A DNA stretch of 64,000 bases, taken from positions 62,001 to 126,000 of the forward strand of contig CAJQUW010008638.1 in assembly GCA_907163375.1 (NCBI GenBank). The letters are read 5' to 3'. The notes under the pieces were generated by a model. It did no database searches. It was given only the letters and a program-made list of their open reading frames with translations, and had not been told where the DNA came from. This document shows, one piece after another, positions 42,731-55,745 of this stretch (position 1 is the first letter of the stretch; each line of letters begins with the position of its first letter). The stretch comes from Prostheceraeus crozeri (Eukaryota > Platyhelminthes > Polycladida > Euryleptidae). The position numbers were made by a program, and so were the translations under genes.

Positions 42731-44700
42731 ACACTATTCGCTATTATGTGATGAGAAAGTGAAAATCTCCCAAAATCCCGTTCGGAAGCGTCCAATTTTG
42801 AATTTAGATGACACCAAGCGAATCAGCAGGCAAAGATGAACAATTTGATATCAAAATCAAGTAATTTAGACACTATTGACCATCAGAAATAGACGAAATA
42901 AGCAATTTGTCGAGACGATCACCAGAGACACAACCGCACTGTTTGACTGTTTGTTTGTTTGAGTATATAGTGATCTTACAAATAGACAATTTTTTTATGT
43001 AATATTTCAGAGAAGCTGTTTCATTGAATGAAATATACCCTAACCCCACTATTAAAAAAACATCAATCTGTACACAACTGAGGTTATAAAAAATGTTCCA
43101 AACTGCCAGTTGATCAAAATGATCCGTCCCCGACTTCAAGTTGGGTCAAATGATTCTTCAGGTGATCAAATTGATCACCCTTTGCATCTAAAGCGTGGGC
43201 CAAAAATCTCGTATCTTAATCAGTGGCGTCGTGTGCTCCCAGTAGGCCTCGCAGGTACGGAGAAGACGCCACATGATCTTAATAAGGGTTAAGTTGTAGG
43301 CCATAGCTTTCAGAAAGTGTTATTCTTAGGCCTACTTCTAATGGTGGACAACCGAAAAAAATTGGTTAAATTTGAGAGCCGAGTACAGAAAAATGTAGAG
43401 AGTACCGGTAGGCCCACGTTGGATCATTGTCTGCAAAAAAAACCCAGTAGGCCAATATTGTTAGGACTCACGAGTATACTCAAGTACCTACTCGTGAGTC
43501 CTACCAATATGTCTCGTTAGTATTTGTTTGCAGACACTTAATTAAGCAGCTAAATAGAAAGTGTTCTACATGGCCTAGTTATAGTGTATTTATCCTTCAG
43601 CAGTTACTGTTGAGCTTTGTTATAGAGTTTCTAAGAATTCTAGAGAATTTGACGTCATTGTCATCAGCCGCGTATTGTATTATTAATTACTATTGTTCGG
43701 GTGTAGACATTTGCTGTCTTATGTGGTCGTATGCATGACCATCCTTAGGCAAATTACGAACATCTGCTAACCACATCAAAGTCGACTTTGTCAATATAAT
43801 TATGTAATTGCACTGATCAAGGTTCACGATCTGCTACAGAATCCTAAGTATCTGGATGATTAAGCTGTATTAAGTGCACTATTTCATCGCTAGCTCACGA
43901 ATTGTACACTTGAATTTTCATCTTATCTAAAATAACTGTTGCCATAGAAACCTGTACATAAATTGATTCCCTAATTTCTCAAGTATCATCTAAAAGTGTA
44001 TTATGAGATCTAAACATTTGAAAGCACAGTCTGCGGAAGTTGCGCTGAAAATAATCCTTCAATTATCACCATCACTCTTCAAAATCGCTGCTAAAATGAA
44101 TTATAGAATCAATGCATAATTGCAGTCTTCGAAGTTTTCTAGCGAAAAGTTCTGTAACATTGATCAATATCCTCTACATTTCTATTTCGCCATTATGAAC
44201 TGAACTTATCCATAAAATAGTAGATTTAAAAACTCGAAGTTGAAGATAAGAACACAACTGATATTCATATAATTGCTTTGGACAAAATGACAACAAAAGC
44301 ATTTACATCACGCAGTTTGAACATGAATGTCAAAACTACATAAAATCTTGAGAACTTGACATTACAAAAACTTTGATGACTCCTTTAGTGGCTTATTCAA
44401 GATCTTCGATTATTACAATACATACATAAAACGTAGAATCTTAGAGTCACTCTAATTCACTTAATAACAAAATTTTCTGTTGACTTCCGTGAATAATTTG
44501 AGCAATTTCCTGGACAACAGATCCGCACATCGACAGCATGATCAAATTATAATAATTTCCAAATACACTTTCACAAATGTTAATTTACTGCTGAAATCTA
44601 TCTACAGAAACAATGTACAATCAAATGGCAGCAGCAAATTAATATTATACTTCAATTCCAATTTGAGTGAAAATCACTGATTATTTACCCTGACCAAGTT
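42731..44700. other. intergenic stretch with one perfect hairpin
   Basis: Non-coding sequence with several AGGCCT words (43240-43450). The only clear structure is the hairpin at 43462-43503. Confidence 0.5.
43462..43503. repeat. 15-bp perfect hairpin, 12-base loop
   Basis: TAGGACTCACGAGTA and its exact reverse complement enclose TACTCAAGTACC. Partial matches (CCAATAT-like) extend outside the arms. It could be a small foldback element. Confidence 0.85.
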
Positions 44701-44945
44701 ATGTTACCGCATGGTAACATGCCGTCAAAAACACCTTAAAGAGCAAAACGATCTCTCTCAAATTAAAGTTCAATGTACAAGACCATGAAAAAATGAATAC
44801 TTTCTCTGGAGTTTCCTAACAGCTCTAAATCCACAATGGAAAGCACAGTTCCTCTTTAAGTCAGAACGAACTCATTTTCACAAGTGTGAGGAACAGTTGG
44901 TAATAGGCAATAAGTGGCACAGACAATGTGATGTATTATCTTAAA

Positions 44946-45084
44946 TTACCACTTATTGATGCCAAATATGCGTACTCGGTAAAATTGAGGCAGCTTTGGA
45001 AGAATGCCCATAAAAACGAGTGTAGACAAATTGACCGCAAAGTGAGCCGGCTGATATTTTGTGTAGAAGGATGCAAGTATAAAT
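44946..45084 (-). CDS. ORMDL: ORMDL exon 3 (last coding exon)
   Basis: The acceptor on the - strand is TTACCTTTCAG. The first base completes a Leu codon begun in the previous exon. The peptide LASFYTKYQPAHFAVN and then LPKLPQFYRVRIFGINKW is the highly conserved ORMDL C-terminus (family: LASFYTKYD.THF...LPKLPQ.HGVRIFGINKY). It ends with a stop at 44948-44946. It encodes the last membrane segment(s) and cytosolic end. With the other two exons the protein is 154 residues, against 153 in human ORMDL3. Confidence 0.96.
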
Positions 45085-45744
45085 CTGAAAGGTAAAAATT
45101 TTTGTGTTAGATATAAGCATATTCTAATATCATGTGTTAGAAAGACAGGATAACAATGCAATGCAACTCTTTGCATTCTATTCCAAATAAATCGGTAACT
45201 AAATGTAATTTGTCTAAGAAGCAATGAACGCCAAGTCCATGAAACTAAGGCGCAATTGCAGATCCACATTCTGATAGGCAAAAATTATTCCATTATACTT
45301 CTAATACTTCAAGTCAAAATCTATGATATCTAAATCATGATGTTACGTGGCATCATGCCACATGAGTTTTCATTTAGTTAAGCATAAATGTTTCTATGCA
45401 CAAAACTCATACTGGGTGCATAACGATTTCTCTAGACCATTTTCCCTCAGTAACTTTAACCAAATTGAATGTAATTACAGCTACAGTAATTATCATACTG
45501 AGGGCAGTAGGAATGGGCTCGGTGAACAGTATATTTACTAGTCAGCAAGCATTAGTCAGTCATGCAAATTTAGACGATGTGAGGAGTAACCGTTTAAACG
45601 TAAGTTAATTTATGAATAACTTTGAATTACGAATTATGAGACCTAATTCCTGACCTAACCCATTTTCTTCATACACTTATATCTTGATCAATTCGTTGAA
45701 CATCCAACAACAGCTTCTTCGTGAGTTCTACATTTATTTATCCG

Positions 45745-46820
45745 CCGCTTTCCTTTTTCTTTCGGTACGGTCATTTGTCACCGATTCGTTTAATTTTTTA
45801 TCCTCCTTACTGGCCTCTGTATCGAGCTGCTGCCATTCTCCACGACAAAATCAATTTTTTGTTACCTTAAATTGCTTAACTTTATTATTACAGATAGCTC
45901 GTATGTGCTCGTTAATTATTCTCTGAGATATAAGTGAGCGATCTTTCATATTTTCCATTATAAAATCCCTATTTATCGAGAACCCTCGCTCAACTGCAGA
46001 CTGGCCATGACTCAGAGAACAATGCGAGAAAAGCTCAATAATTCCGAATTTGACGGATTCTCTCGCAAACAAGGAATCAAGTAATCATCTAGTCGGTCGG
46101 ATTCAGACTAAGATACGAAATGGTTGACTGATTGTTTTTCAGTGAAATAAACTGAGCTTTTGCGCGATCAGCTTCCAATCCACACATCCATTTTCGTGAT
46201 ACCATCTCCTCCAACGCTAGATTCAGTAAGGTGAACTTCCGTTTCGCATCAGATGCCATTATCAGAGGATCAAGCCAGCAAGAGCATTCAACAACATTAT
46301 GCTGGGCATCGCTTCTGAACTTTTTTCAATATTTCTTGCAGTAAATCTCTACTTTCTGTTAAAAATGATTTCTGCTTCTCTGAAACGAGTGTCAGCGCAG
46401 ATCTAGCAGCAAAACCAATATCGATGTATTTTAAATCATTCAAATTTCCTGACCTCAAGGAAACATTTAATTGTTGGAGTGTGGATAGATGACGGGTAGC
46501 AGACGGTTCAACAAAAAGCCGTAAGAGAGAATATATCATGTTTTCGAATGCTTCGAATAAAAATGGCAAAATTGGCTTGTCACTCTGAAATTTTGTCAAA
46601 AACCTACAATTCATTGACTGCACTCACGAGAAAACGAAGTCTTGCTTTTAACAGAGGATCCTTCCATGTCTCCTTCATATGCTTGTAAGAATTTGACTCT
46701 GGTTATTTTTTAATACGTGTCACATGTTCGACATAGGCCTCCAAATTATTCCGAATTCCATTTTCCCTGACTTTTCCAGAGTCAACTTTCCCCCCGACTT
46801 TTCCAGACGTTATACACTCT
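45745..46820 (-). pseudogene. hAT-type transposase remnant in ORMDL intron
   Basis: Read on the - strand from 46623, the fragment begins NCRFLTKFQSDKPILPFLFE and runs through a region ending QKRCPA and LNLALEEMVSRKWMCGLEAD. It later shows the hAT C-terminal signature HGQSAVERGFSINRD with ISQRIINEHI. A basic tail (DRTERKRKAADK) closes it. Frame changes separate the pieces. It is related to, but clearly distinct from, the transposase at 26237. On the right, CAGAGTGTATAACGTCTGGA with repeated CTGGAAAAGTC words (about 46750-46822) may be one terminus. No matching left end or duplication was found. Confidence 0.75.
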
Positions 46821-48252
46821 GTCATAACAATGAAGCATTTCAATTTTTACGGGATATAGGCCAATATTAAGTAAATTGGAAGCTAACGTTAATTACCATA
46901 AAAATGTAGATTATTTTGTTCTCTTGTAGGCCTACTTCTTACTGAAAGTGTCCCTAAATAAAACATAGGGCCTATACTATTTTCTATGATTAACAAAATC
47001 AATAGCAACATCACTATGCAGCCCATTGTCATTTTTCATAATTCAGTCCTGCTTCTGTGAAAACAAGTTAAGAACAAATCTCATTTCATGAGCAATCCTT
47101 AAAAGAAATGAAAAAGGACGAAGTTATCGATTGCGTGATCACACAGTAATGGCCAAAAACCACCAGAAGGAAGATTGAACCGAATGGATAAAACAGGTAT
47201 ATTTTCTGTTGAAACCGCTACTTTATTAAATACTTGTAACTATGTTGAAATATGCTTTGATTAGGATGGAAAAATCAAGTACTGGTATGCGTCCTATCAG
47301 CTAGTTTTTGTTTCATTGAAATCGTACAATTGATTTTGGCCTTATAGCCATAACCGTTTCCAGACAAAAAGGAATAAAAGTAGTGCAACATTCAAAGTAG
47401 ATTATAGAGACGATGTATTTGACAGTGAAGATTCATCATGGCAAGAGACAGCTATCAAGCAAACGTGTGTGAAGTTGGCCGAACCAGCTAGCGGAACCAT
47501 CATTTATTACGGCGAGATTCTATTCGAAACAATTTTTGCTTTTTCCATTTCAGTCTTCTAATCATGAATCTGGGCTCAGATCCCACAAATTCGCAGTAGC
47601 TGTTGAGAAATTCAAGCTTAAAGATAAAAGTGGATAAAAAGGTTCTACTGGGTGGTTCCGCTAACTTCGCACACGCATCAAGCAATGGTAGACGTAATCC
47701 AAGATAAAGGCTGCCACCCCAACCTCCCAGCCAAATGGTGATGTGATGTGGCTTAAATAAGGATTCTTCATACTATTCAAAATCGGCACGAGTGTTTGTT
47801 TCTGGTCTGTATTTTCTTCTGACAATGGATTCATTTAATCGAAGGTCCGAATTCAATCGACTTCAAATTATTTGAAGTATATCTTGAAGTGCTTTCCGAC
47901 ATATCCCCTGGTCTTACTTTTTGACTAAAACCCCAAGATGTTCAAATTTTTGTGATTAAAAAGATATTACTTCGCCTTCTAAGATCTTCACTGCAGGGGT
48001 TTCATAGATAATATGACATTGATGGTCTGGAGCATTGGAATCGTCCAATAAAAATTATTTGGTGCTTGTCTTTCGTTTCATTTTTCATTCATTAAACTAA
48101 AGGCGACAAATTTCTTGAAACTGTACTTTAGCTTCAAGGCCATCTATCGGATGCTAGTCATTTATAGCACGTCCATTGTTCAGGTCGACAATTTCTTCTG
48201 TCCAAAATTGGTAACATTCGAGAAGGCTGGAAGCTTCACCATTTTGAGAAGT

Positions 48253-48292
48253 AGTCAATCTACCCTACAGACATGAGTGTTGTAGATTGACT
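48253..48292. repeat. 11-bp perfect hairpin
   Basis: AGTCAATCTAC and its exact reverse complement flank an 18-base loop that itself has partial pairing (CTACA/TGTAG overlap). It lies in the ORMDL intron. Confidence 0.75.
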
Positions 48293-49839
48293 GAAATGCG
48301 ATACATGTTTCTCAAGAGCAAATGCATACACAAATCCTTCATTCGGAATGTTATTAACATACGTATGTATGTCAGCTTTCATGCAGAATTACATGCAGAA
48401 ATACCATGTGAAATCAACTCATGTGCCAAAGATTATTTTAGCGTATATCTTAGCTTCATAAGTGGTCAACAGGTATTATAAGATAACAATGTTTCTTTGA
48501 CGCAGAATTTCAGGTTGGACTTTTTTCAGTGAAAATTAAATGATATTATTGATAGCGTGATCATTTTCTACTCAAGATGCTGCAATTTCAAGACTGTCTG
48601 GATGTATAAAAAACATGTGACTTATCCTATTCATTGAAAGACAAAAGGAAAATTTAAAACATCTCTATAGTATACTTCGCTGGAACTCTCATGCCGGGTT
48701 TAGTGTAAATCTGCCGGACTAAGACTATATCCAAGATCATGTTCTGCAACTTAGTTTGGCAGACCGCTTGCGTTTGGTTTGGTTAATGCATATAATTTTT
48801 GTCATTTCATTTGCTATTGCCCACACGAAAATACACAAAAGGAAAAAAATTGTGTTATCACCATTGGCTGTCAATAATATTTTAGGCGAAATACCATTTT
48901 TTTGAATTTTGGCATTCTGAATTTTGAAAGTTTAGATCATCATTATTTAAATCACAATTTTCCTTATCTCACATTTTTCCGAATGAGATGAGGTATGCGG
49001 ATGCTTTAACGCAGCAGCAATTTTTCTAATGAAGCTGGAATTTTCGTGTGAGAGCTTATAAAAGAAAGCTGGTGCTAACAGCTCCGAGAAAAACTTAAGC
49101 TTTATTACAATCGGTCCATCCATTCTCTGAAAACTTCAAATTTGTACTTTTTTAACTTTCAATACTTTTCTTAAGATGAGTAGCTATTCGAGTTTTCTGA
49201 GGTTAGTTACAGATTCAAAATGTGCAGATCAGTCAGACTAACGCACATACGCTAACCGAAGAGGAATTGTGGCGATAGATGTATCGAGCACTAGTTTGAA
49301 TGACATGAGAACCGATAGCCAAGGCGACACATTGCCTTTAATAAAGTAATCATGCAAAAGTTGATGATTATTAATCACATTAGCAAATTAGGAAGGCCAT
49401 TGGTTCTTCAACTGAATGACTGGGCATACCAGCAGTAACATATCTACAGTGCTAGTATATCATGCCATCACACTTGATAATACGATAAGATGATATATTG
49501 AATGAAGATTATTTTTTTCGTTTTGCTTTGAATTATAAAACAGACTGTACTTTCCTAACTAAGTACAAAATACAAATGCCTGAAAAGTATCCAGTGCGTT
49601 TCAAAAACAAAACTGTATGTTGTAAGTCTAGTTATGACAGCTTTGAAGGTCTAATATCCGAAGATCACCAACTCAATTACGCATGAATTGCGCAGTGTAG
49701 CTTAGTCTGCCACATTATCATGACCGTGCTTTCAAAATTCCATTAACTAGATTAATGTAAATTCTATTTCTGCTGTAAAAATGTCAGTAGTACTTTCAAC
49801 TTCTAAGTATAAAATTACGATAATTTAAAATATACTTAC

Positions 49840-49991
49840 AATACTACGGGAACAACAAGCAGAAACTTTTTGGTCGGAGAGAATTGAATACCATCATCAA
49901 ATTGTTCCCATTGAGTGAGTACCCTCGATTTTCCCTGATCCATTGTCTCGTAGGGGCTCCCTTTTTCCCAATGCAATAAGACATACATAAT
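49840..49991 (-). CDS. ORMDL: ORMDL exon 2
   Basis: The exon starts after CTGTATTTCAG (phase 0) and ends before GTAAGT two bases into a codon, as exon 3 requires. It reads IMYVLLHWEKGSPYETMDQG, then KSRVLTQWEQFDDGIQFSPT and KKFLLVVPVVL. This aligns residue for residue with the family's [37 protein letters not shown] segment. ORMDL proteins sit in the endoplasmic reticulum membrane and inhibit serine palmitoyltransferase, the first enzyme of sphingolipid synthesis, when ceramide is high. The exon was too short to show as a long open frame and was found from the flanking exons. Confidence 0.95.
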
Positions 49992-50109
49992 CTGAAATAC
50001 AGAAATGAGTATTGTGGCAATGGTTGATGCTCAACAATCTTTCTTCAGTTTTGCTGATCGCTATCAGATGCTATTGAACGAATGCATTGCTCCTTGAACT
50101 CTCGTCTTG

Positions 50110-50490
50110 ATAAACTACTGTTTGAGAAAAAAATCATTTGAACAAGCTCTGACTCGATGTTTGTTTGAAATGCGCTCCATGCCGCATTCGGTGACAGGAT
50201 ACTCACATTTCCATCTTATGTTTCGAAGTGATATCTCCACGACATTGAATATCCACCCCCAAAAAAATCCCATTCGAGGTTCTGCTAGGGATAGCATTGC
50301 TCTGAATGATTCTATCAACCGCCGCCGCAAAGCTGGTGCGAAACTGGTAAACAAGTTTTGGTTCGTCTTGATAGAAGACCTAAGAACAATTTCAGTAGCA
50401 GATGTACGATTATTAGACGTGCAGACAGCGTTTCCAATTACCGAGTGGAAATTTTCCGCGCAGCACACAGATTTCCCCGCACGGATCTAA
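50110..50490 (+). pseudogene. LTR-retrotransposon (Ty3/Gypsy-like) integrase C-terminal fossil
   Basis: The fragment includes a segment of the type FEMRSMPHSVTGYSHFHLMF, which matches the pattern near the end of Ty3/Gypsy integrases (R..PH..TG.SPF.L.FG). No protease, RT or LTR is seen nearby. It is a short, old, broken fossil in an ORMDL intron. Confidence 0.5.
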
Positions 50491-51039
50491 ATGCAACTCT
50501 ACGTATCTCAGTTATTGACTGACACGCAGGCCAAGCTTTGTACAAGAAAATATTTCGAAGACATCTCGACGGATGTGTTATTTCACTAATGCACAACGTT
50601 TCAGCTTTTCACTCTATTTATGTGCCAATCATATGCTTCGTGAAAAGATTAAACATGCACATTAGTGATAGGTATCTATCAATGGAAAACCATAGTGCTT
50701 AGCACATAAATGAAATTCGCGGATTTATGAAAAAATCTCGCCCTGATAAAATGGCATCATTCATCGATGGCCTTCTTGAAGCAAAACCAAATATCAGATT
50801 TTAATGCCTGAGTTGCTGATCAAAGGACTTCTCTTTCAAAAGCAAAACGTTTTCACCATGTATCCAAAAAATCCTTCATAACACTGAAATTCTTCATTGA
50901 TCTCTCATCGACGAATGTAAAATACAAATGATAGGAGCGGAACTTTGAAAAGAAATGCTTCGAATTGACTAAATGGTAGGAGGGCACAGCTGATAAAGTT
51001 CAGATTAATGAGAGAATTTGATTATTTAGGCAGTAGTCA

Positions 51040-51740
51040 TCGTATCACCGAAGTTAATACGAATGTTGAAAATTCCTCGACTGTGAAGCACAAAAATTGG
51101 GCCGAAGCCTTCGTCAGGTAAAATGATGCGTCCGATGTACTCAATGACTTGATCAGAGCATCAGATACCCTGAGTTCTGTCAAAATTCGCTTGACTCTCG
51201 GTTTTGATTTGGTTCGCTAATCAAGAAAACATCCAAAAGTGGTTCCAAGCGAACCAAGCATTTCGATGAATCGGACGTAAATTGTTTCTTTGGGAATCGT
51301 GAAACGCTCCCTTCGACAACATACACTTTCTCAAGAATGGCCACCCGAAAGTCATTGCTTACATGCAAGCAAATAAAAATGGCCTTGATTGGTGTAAAAA
51401 CAATAAATAGACTCAAGAAAAATGGAATCAGATCGTTTTCTACTGATGAATGTTGTCTGCATCTGCATGTGGACTATGCCACACATACATTTCGACTTGC
51501 CATTAAGTGGAAATGCAAATCATAAGACGACTAACAGACTAGCCAGCATAAAGCCCTTCTGTTAATTTAACTGAGCACTTGTGGGATGATTTGGAAAGTG
51601 AGACAATGTAATTCAACTACCCTTGATGATGACCCTTTAGAAAGCTGGCTGAGCAGTAATAGCAAAGAAAAAAGGTTTTCTTAGGTATTTGTATGAAAGC
51701 ATGAACCGGCAAATTAAAGCTGTGGTTTTAGCTGAAGATG
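51040..51740 (+). pseudogene. Tc1/mariner transposase remnant
   Basis: In separate frames the order of Tc1 motifs is kept: RKSLLTCKQIKMAL (end of the HTH/linker region), NGLDWCKNNK and WNQIVF (KxW...WKKVIFSDES region), and NLTEHLWDDLESE (the SPDLNPIEHLWDELKR motif with catalytic Asp region), then PLESWLSS. It carries several frame changes and stops, for example near 51420 and 51520. Terminal repeats were not identified. Confidence 0.65.
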
Positions 51741-53000
51741 CAAATGTCAGGTATTATATTTCTTTGTTCATGAACTTCTTGCCTCCTATTGAAATTGCAA
51801 TCTCTATAAACTTAATATTTACTCTTTGATTCTGATGTCTTGCGAATAGACGGATCCTTGAATTTTTGATTCGCGCCCAGCTCTGATTTCCGAGGATTTT
51901 ACACATACAAGTAGACACGACACAACTAACTGATAAGTCACAGTAATAATATTAGTGATTCTTTGTGACCGTGCAAATCATAGTCAAACTTGGGACCAAT
52001 TCTTATTTTGCACCAATCAAAATAAATAAATATCTTCATTGTACGCTTAATATTTAAATTTCCGCGCTGTGCGTATGATTACCGAATTCTGCGCCATTTC
52101 CGCGTAGTATTGGAAACGCTGGAGATCAACCAATAACCACTATACATTTTTTGCAGTTTTGAAGATTCACCATAAAATTGACATAGCAGAGCAACAGTTT
52201 CGAACAAATTACTACATGTGATACAAATAATCAGTATCAAATCCATGCATGCCAACATTCTTAATTGACTAGGCTGAAATAAACATTAAAAAATATTTAG
52301 TTTAAAAGTATGTAAAATAAATGCAGCTAATTTTTTAACTGAGAAATAACTTTTAAATGCCTCATGATAATAAATCATGAATGGTGATCATGAATTGATG
52401 ACGCATTTCATCTTATATTTGACCACAGTTTAAATAGTTATTGTGCAAAGTTTTTTTGCTCCTCTACATGCAAAATTTCTATGATGATTGTTTCATTTCC
52501 GTTTGAGGATCAATCTGACGATGTGCTGCGCTATTGGAAGGCAGTGAGGCACCAGTTGCAGAAAATGATGCGTAAATGGTAAAGTTAAGGGGGGCCAGTT
52601 GAAGCTAGGGAGTCGCCGCAAGGAGATAAAGAACACCGCTGCGCTGAAAGCTTATGGGGCGCCAGTGGAATCGAAGGGGTTGTCCATCGAGACTGGAGGC
52701 TCATCGGTGCACGAAAAGATTACATTTTTCGAGTTTAATACAACATGACAAGAACTTAGTTCTTTTCACTTCTCTATGCTTACTTTTCTTACTACTTAGG
52801 CAACAGGGTGAAGCTGGAAATCCGGTAAAAGTCGAAAGAAAATAAAATGTTTGAAGATCTGTGTTTGAGATGTGATTCGTTAACAAAAATCGACAGCCAG
52901 TTTCAGTTTATACAGTGCATAAATGCACAAATCTTATTACCCTGAAAATTGTCTTCAGAAAGCAAACCGTTTATTCTAATATCAAACATGATATACTTAC

Positions 53001-53204
53001 CAAATTATGCGTTGTAACTGTCAAGGTCCATGCCATTGCCACGCTCATGTAAGGTATTGATAAGATAATCAGATGCGTCAAAAATATCAGCAAAATGTAC
53101 GTTAACCACATACCCCTACTGTTGAAGTAGGAGTGTGTTGGATTGTCCTCCGAATTGGCTGTCCCAACTTGCATTGCAGTAACAATCTAGTTTGCAAGTA
53201 ACCT
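53001..53204 (-). CDS. ORMDL: ORMDL exon 1 (first coding exon)
   Basis: Start codon at 53174-53172. The 58 coding residues begin MQVGTANSEDNPTHSYFNSR and continue GMWLTYILLIFLTHLIILS, then PYMSVAMAWTLTVTTHNL. This matches the ORMDL N-terminus (M.VG.A.SE.NP...NSRGMWL.Y) and its first two membrane segments. The exon ends exactly on a codon at CAATTTG-type donor context, with GTAAGT. An acceptor (TTGCTTTTCCTTATAG) places the exon start at 53204, leaving 30 bases of 5' UTR and implying an untranslated exon upstream, which was not found. Confidence 0.96.
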
Positions 53205-53214
53205 CTATAAGGAA

Positions 53215-54000
53215 AAGCAAATTCCATTTACATCTGTTATATATGTATTTAACAAACAAGCAAATAGTTGGATGAAATTACTGAATGCATGAAAATAAGG
53301 CGGCTGACTACTTGCAAGAAATCACAAATACCTGACGAGAAAACCTACAAACATTCCCAATACAAACTCCTAGTTCATTATTTCAAATTCCGAGTCATCA
53401 CGAACACAACATTGCATCTCACTTCAACAATAAACTTATTATTGAAACTGTTCATCACTCACGAAAGAGGTTATTTTAAAAATCACTTAGAAAGTAAGAA
53501 TCCGAGGCATTGAGTAAATGATTTTTAAATAAAATTTTAGGATCATGAGAATATAAGAATAATAGGCTTGCTTGCCGCTAAGCAGTGATTAGTCGAGTGA
53601 AAAACGCAAACCGGAATTATTTTACCTAGTTATATACTTTCTACATGCTATAGGGATCTTGCTTCACTGCATTACAATATGGGAATCTTTTTGCCTTCGA
53701 GTGGACTTCAATAGGGAAATCTTCTAGTGGCCCTTAACTTCTATTTGACTCTAAATCTCAATCAAAGATTCACTACCAATTAGGCTGTGGTTTCACTTAA
53801 TTTACAGTGTCTTGCTGAACACTTCTTCTGGACATAACAAATGACATCCTTGAAGTTGAAATAATCCTGCAATCGGTACCATCAACAATCCTTATATCGG
53901 TGGATCTTGGAATATGGCAGCTATTTTTGAAAGCAGTCTTGGATTATTTCACTTCCTTGGTTCCGAAAAGAAATGAAGCTAATTAATGTTGCAATTGTCA
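53215..54000. other. no recognisable feature
   Basis: Should contain the ORMDL promoter or its 5' UTR intron. No clear promoter element can be assigned. Confidence 0.4.
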
Positions 54001-54011
54001 AAGTTCCAATA

Positions 54012-54086
54012 GGTTTAGAGACGTATTACATCTTCTGCAACCGAAGAAGGTTTAGAGACGTATTTACATTTTCTGCAACCGAAGAT
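54012..54086 (+). repeat. tandem duplication, 37-38-bp unit, two copies
   Basis: GGTTTAGAGACGTATTACAT...CAACCGAAGAA is followed directly by a near-identical second unit with one inserted T and a C-to-T change. Confidence 0.85.
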
Positions 54087-55740
54087 GCTCGAATTGAACA
54101 GTTTCTTTTGATGTTTTTTTAAAATATGAAAACGTCGCAAAAATCAAAAAAATGAATTAATTAATGATTATTAAAATGAATTAGTCTCTACCGATTTCAA
54201 TTGGCAACAAGATGACATAGATTGACCAATCTTTATCAGTAGAAATATAAAACGAGGAAGTGAGAGGACTTAAGTCTCTACAGTTTCAAACTACGAACAG
54301 TTCAAATTTTTTTTCATTATTAACATGTATAGACTACCTAATCCAAGATATTCTATATCACAAAAATCATAGGGATGTTGGAGATTAATATTCATCTGTT
54401 GAACGTCGTATTTTTCGCATCAGAATTTGTAATTCTGAAAGATACAGCGTTGATATAATTAACATCTAGAAATGAAAACCTAGAAATGAATGTCTTTGTT
54501 AGTTTCTTTCAATTATTGAACCATCCCGAAATTTGCTCAATGCGGCTTGTCAATGCATTTTCTGCAAATGACGTCATCAAGGGTCTAACTCCTCCAAAAT
54601 TTTAGATTTTGGCCACCCATTTTAGTGGATGTCAAGGCACTACTTTGTGCTTGCAACGGTAAAGCTGATTCTTTTTGCCTAAATATCGGTTCATAGTTTC
54701 TACTTATGTGAATCTTTCGGCATTTATCGTACAATGAAATATATGGATATAGTCTTCTAGTTCGGTAAAATATTATCAAAAAATGTTCATTTCATCGACA
54801 AATCATCGCAGAATTCCGTGGTTCACGATTTTCTTTAATATTCCAATATTCCTTAGAAGGCGCCGTCTCATGTCCATCTTCTTTGTGGGAAAATGACTTT
54901 CTGTTTAAATGTGATTTCACGTATTCCGAAGGATCTAGTCTTTTTGTTCGACAGATATCTATAAAAAAACGTTAATTTCATCGACAACTCATATACAAAA
55001 TTCTATGGTCCACTTCGTTAATGGGCTAATTTGTTCGAAAAAATTGGTCATCGGATATCTGTGCATCACTTGTCTATGGCATGGATCATTTACGGTATAA
55101 ATCATGGAAATGCCCAGCCTTGAGATCTATATATGCGATCAGATAGATCTACAGCATGCATGATCTGCAGAGATGCTCAAACAAAGTTTGAATGGGAAGC
55201 ATCAGATAACATAATATGCGATGTTCATTAGTTTACTTTCGTGATTTGTGAAGATGGAGTTTCAAAAAAAAACATCAGGAGATAAACTTCTGCTCATGTG
55301 TAATGAATATATCTACATTATTGATACAACCAATTGGATAAACCAATTAACCATGTGCTGAAGTTAATTCAAAGAAATGCGAAGTATACGAGTATAGCTT
55401 AAAGTCGAACAAAGCGACAATCCCCATTCCGAAGTAAGTTTTTACGTTGGTTGCGTTGATCACTTGAGATCTTAGCTTCGTAAACCATGTTGGTAGAAAG
55501 GCATATATTTTCTAATGGACAACTTTCCTTGCTTTTAAAATTCCCTACCTTTTCTTCGCCTTTTAGCACATTTCTGTTATGCGCGGTTATAGGGGATTTT
55601 ATGTTCGGCATACAACTGCAGCTGACTTTTGAAGGTGCTTTTGTTAAGAATCATCTTTTAACGATGGCCACCTCGAAAATATTTTTCAATCAGCATTAGA
55701 AAATATCGACTCACACTTGTTGAAACGTTCATGCTGTACA
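54087..55740. other. no recognisable feature
   Basis: AT-rich DNA. TTCATCGACAAATCAT and TTCATCGACAACTCAT recur at about 54790 and 54974 with related flanks (AGAATTCCGTGG and AAATTCTATGGTCCAC), so a diverged duplication of about 180 bp is possible. No gene is seen. Confidence 0.4.
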
Positions 55741-55745
55741 TAAGA

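Larger units (their letters stand above)
45085..49839 (-). other. ORMDL intron between exons 2 and 3
   Basis: A 4.75-kb phase-2 intron with donor GTAAGT at 49839-49834. It contains a hAT-type transposase remnant (about 45745-46820) and a hairpin at 48253-48292. The remaining sequence shows no recognised feature. Confidence 0.85.
49992..53000 (-). other. ORMDL intron between exons 1 and 2
   Basis: A 3.0-kb phase-0 intron with donor GTAAGT at 53000-52995. It contains an LTR-type fossil fragment (50110-50490) and a Tc1/mariner remnant (about 51040-51740), both in antisense to ORMDL. The rest is unremarkable. Confidence 0.85.

Noticed and set aside
46735-46822. Terminal repeat of the hAT remnant in the ORMDL intron
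   Set aside because: A plausible right end with repeated CTGGAAAAGTC words exists, but no matching left end or target duplication was found, so element limits are not claimed.
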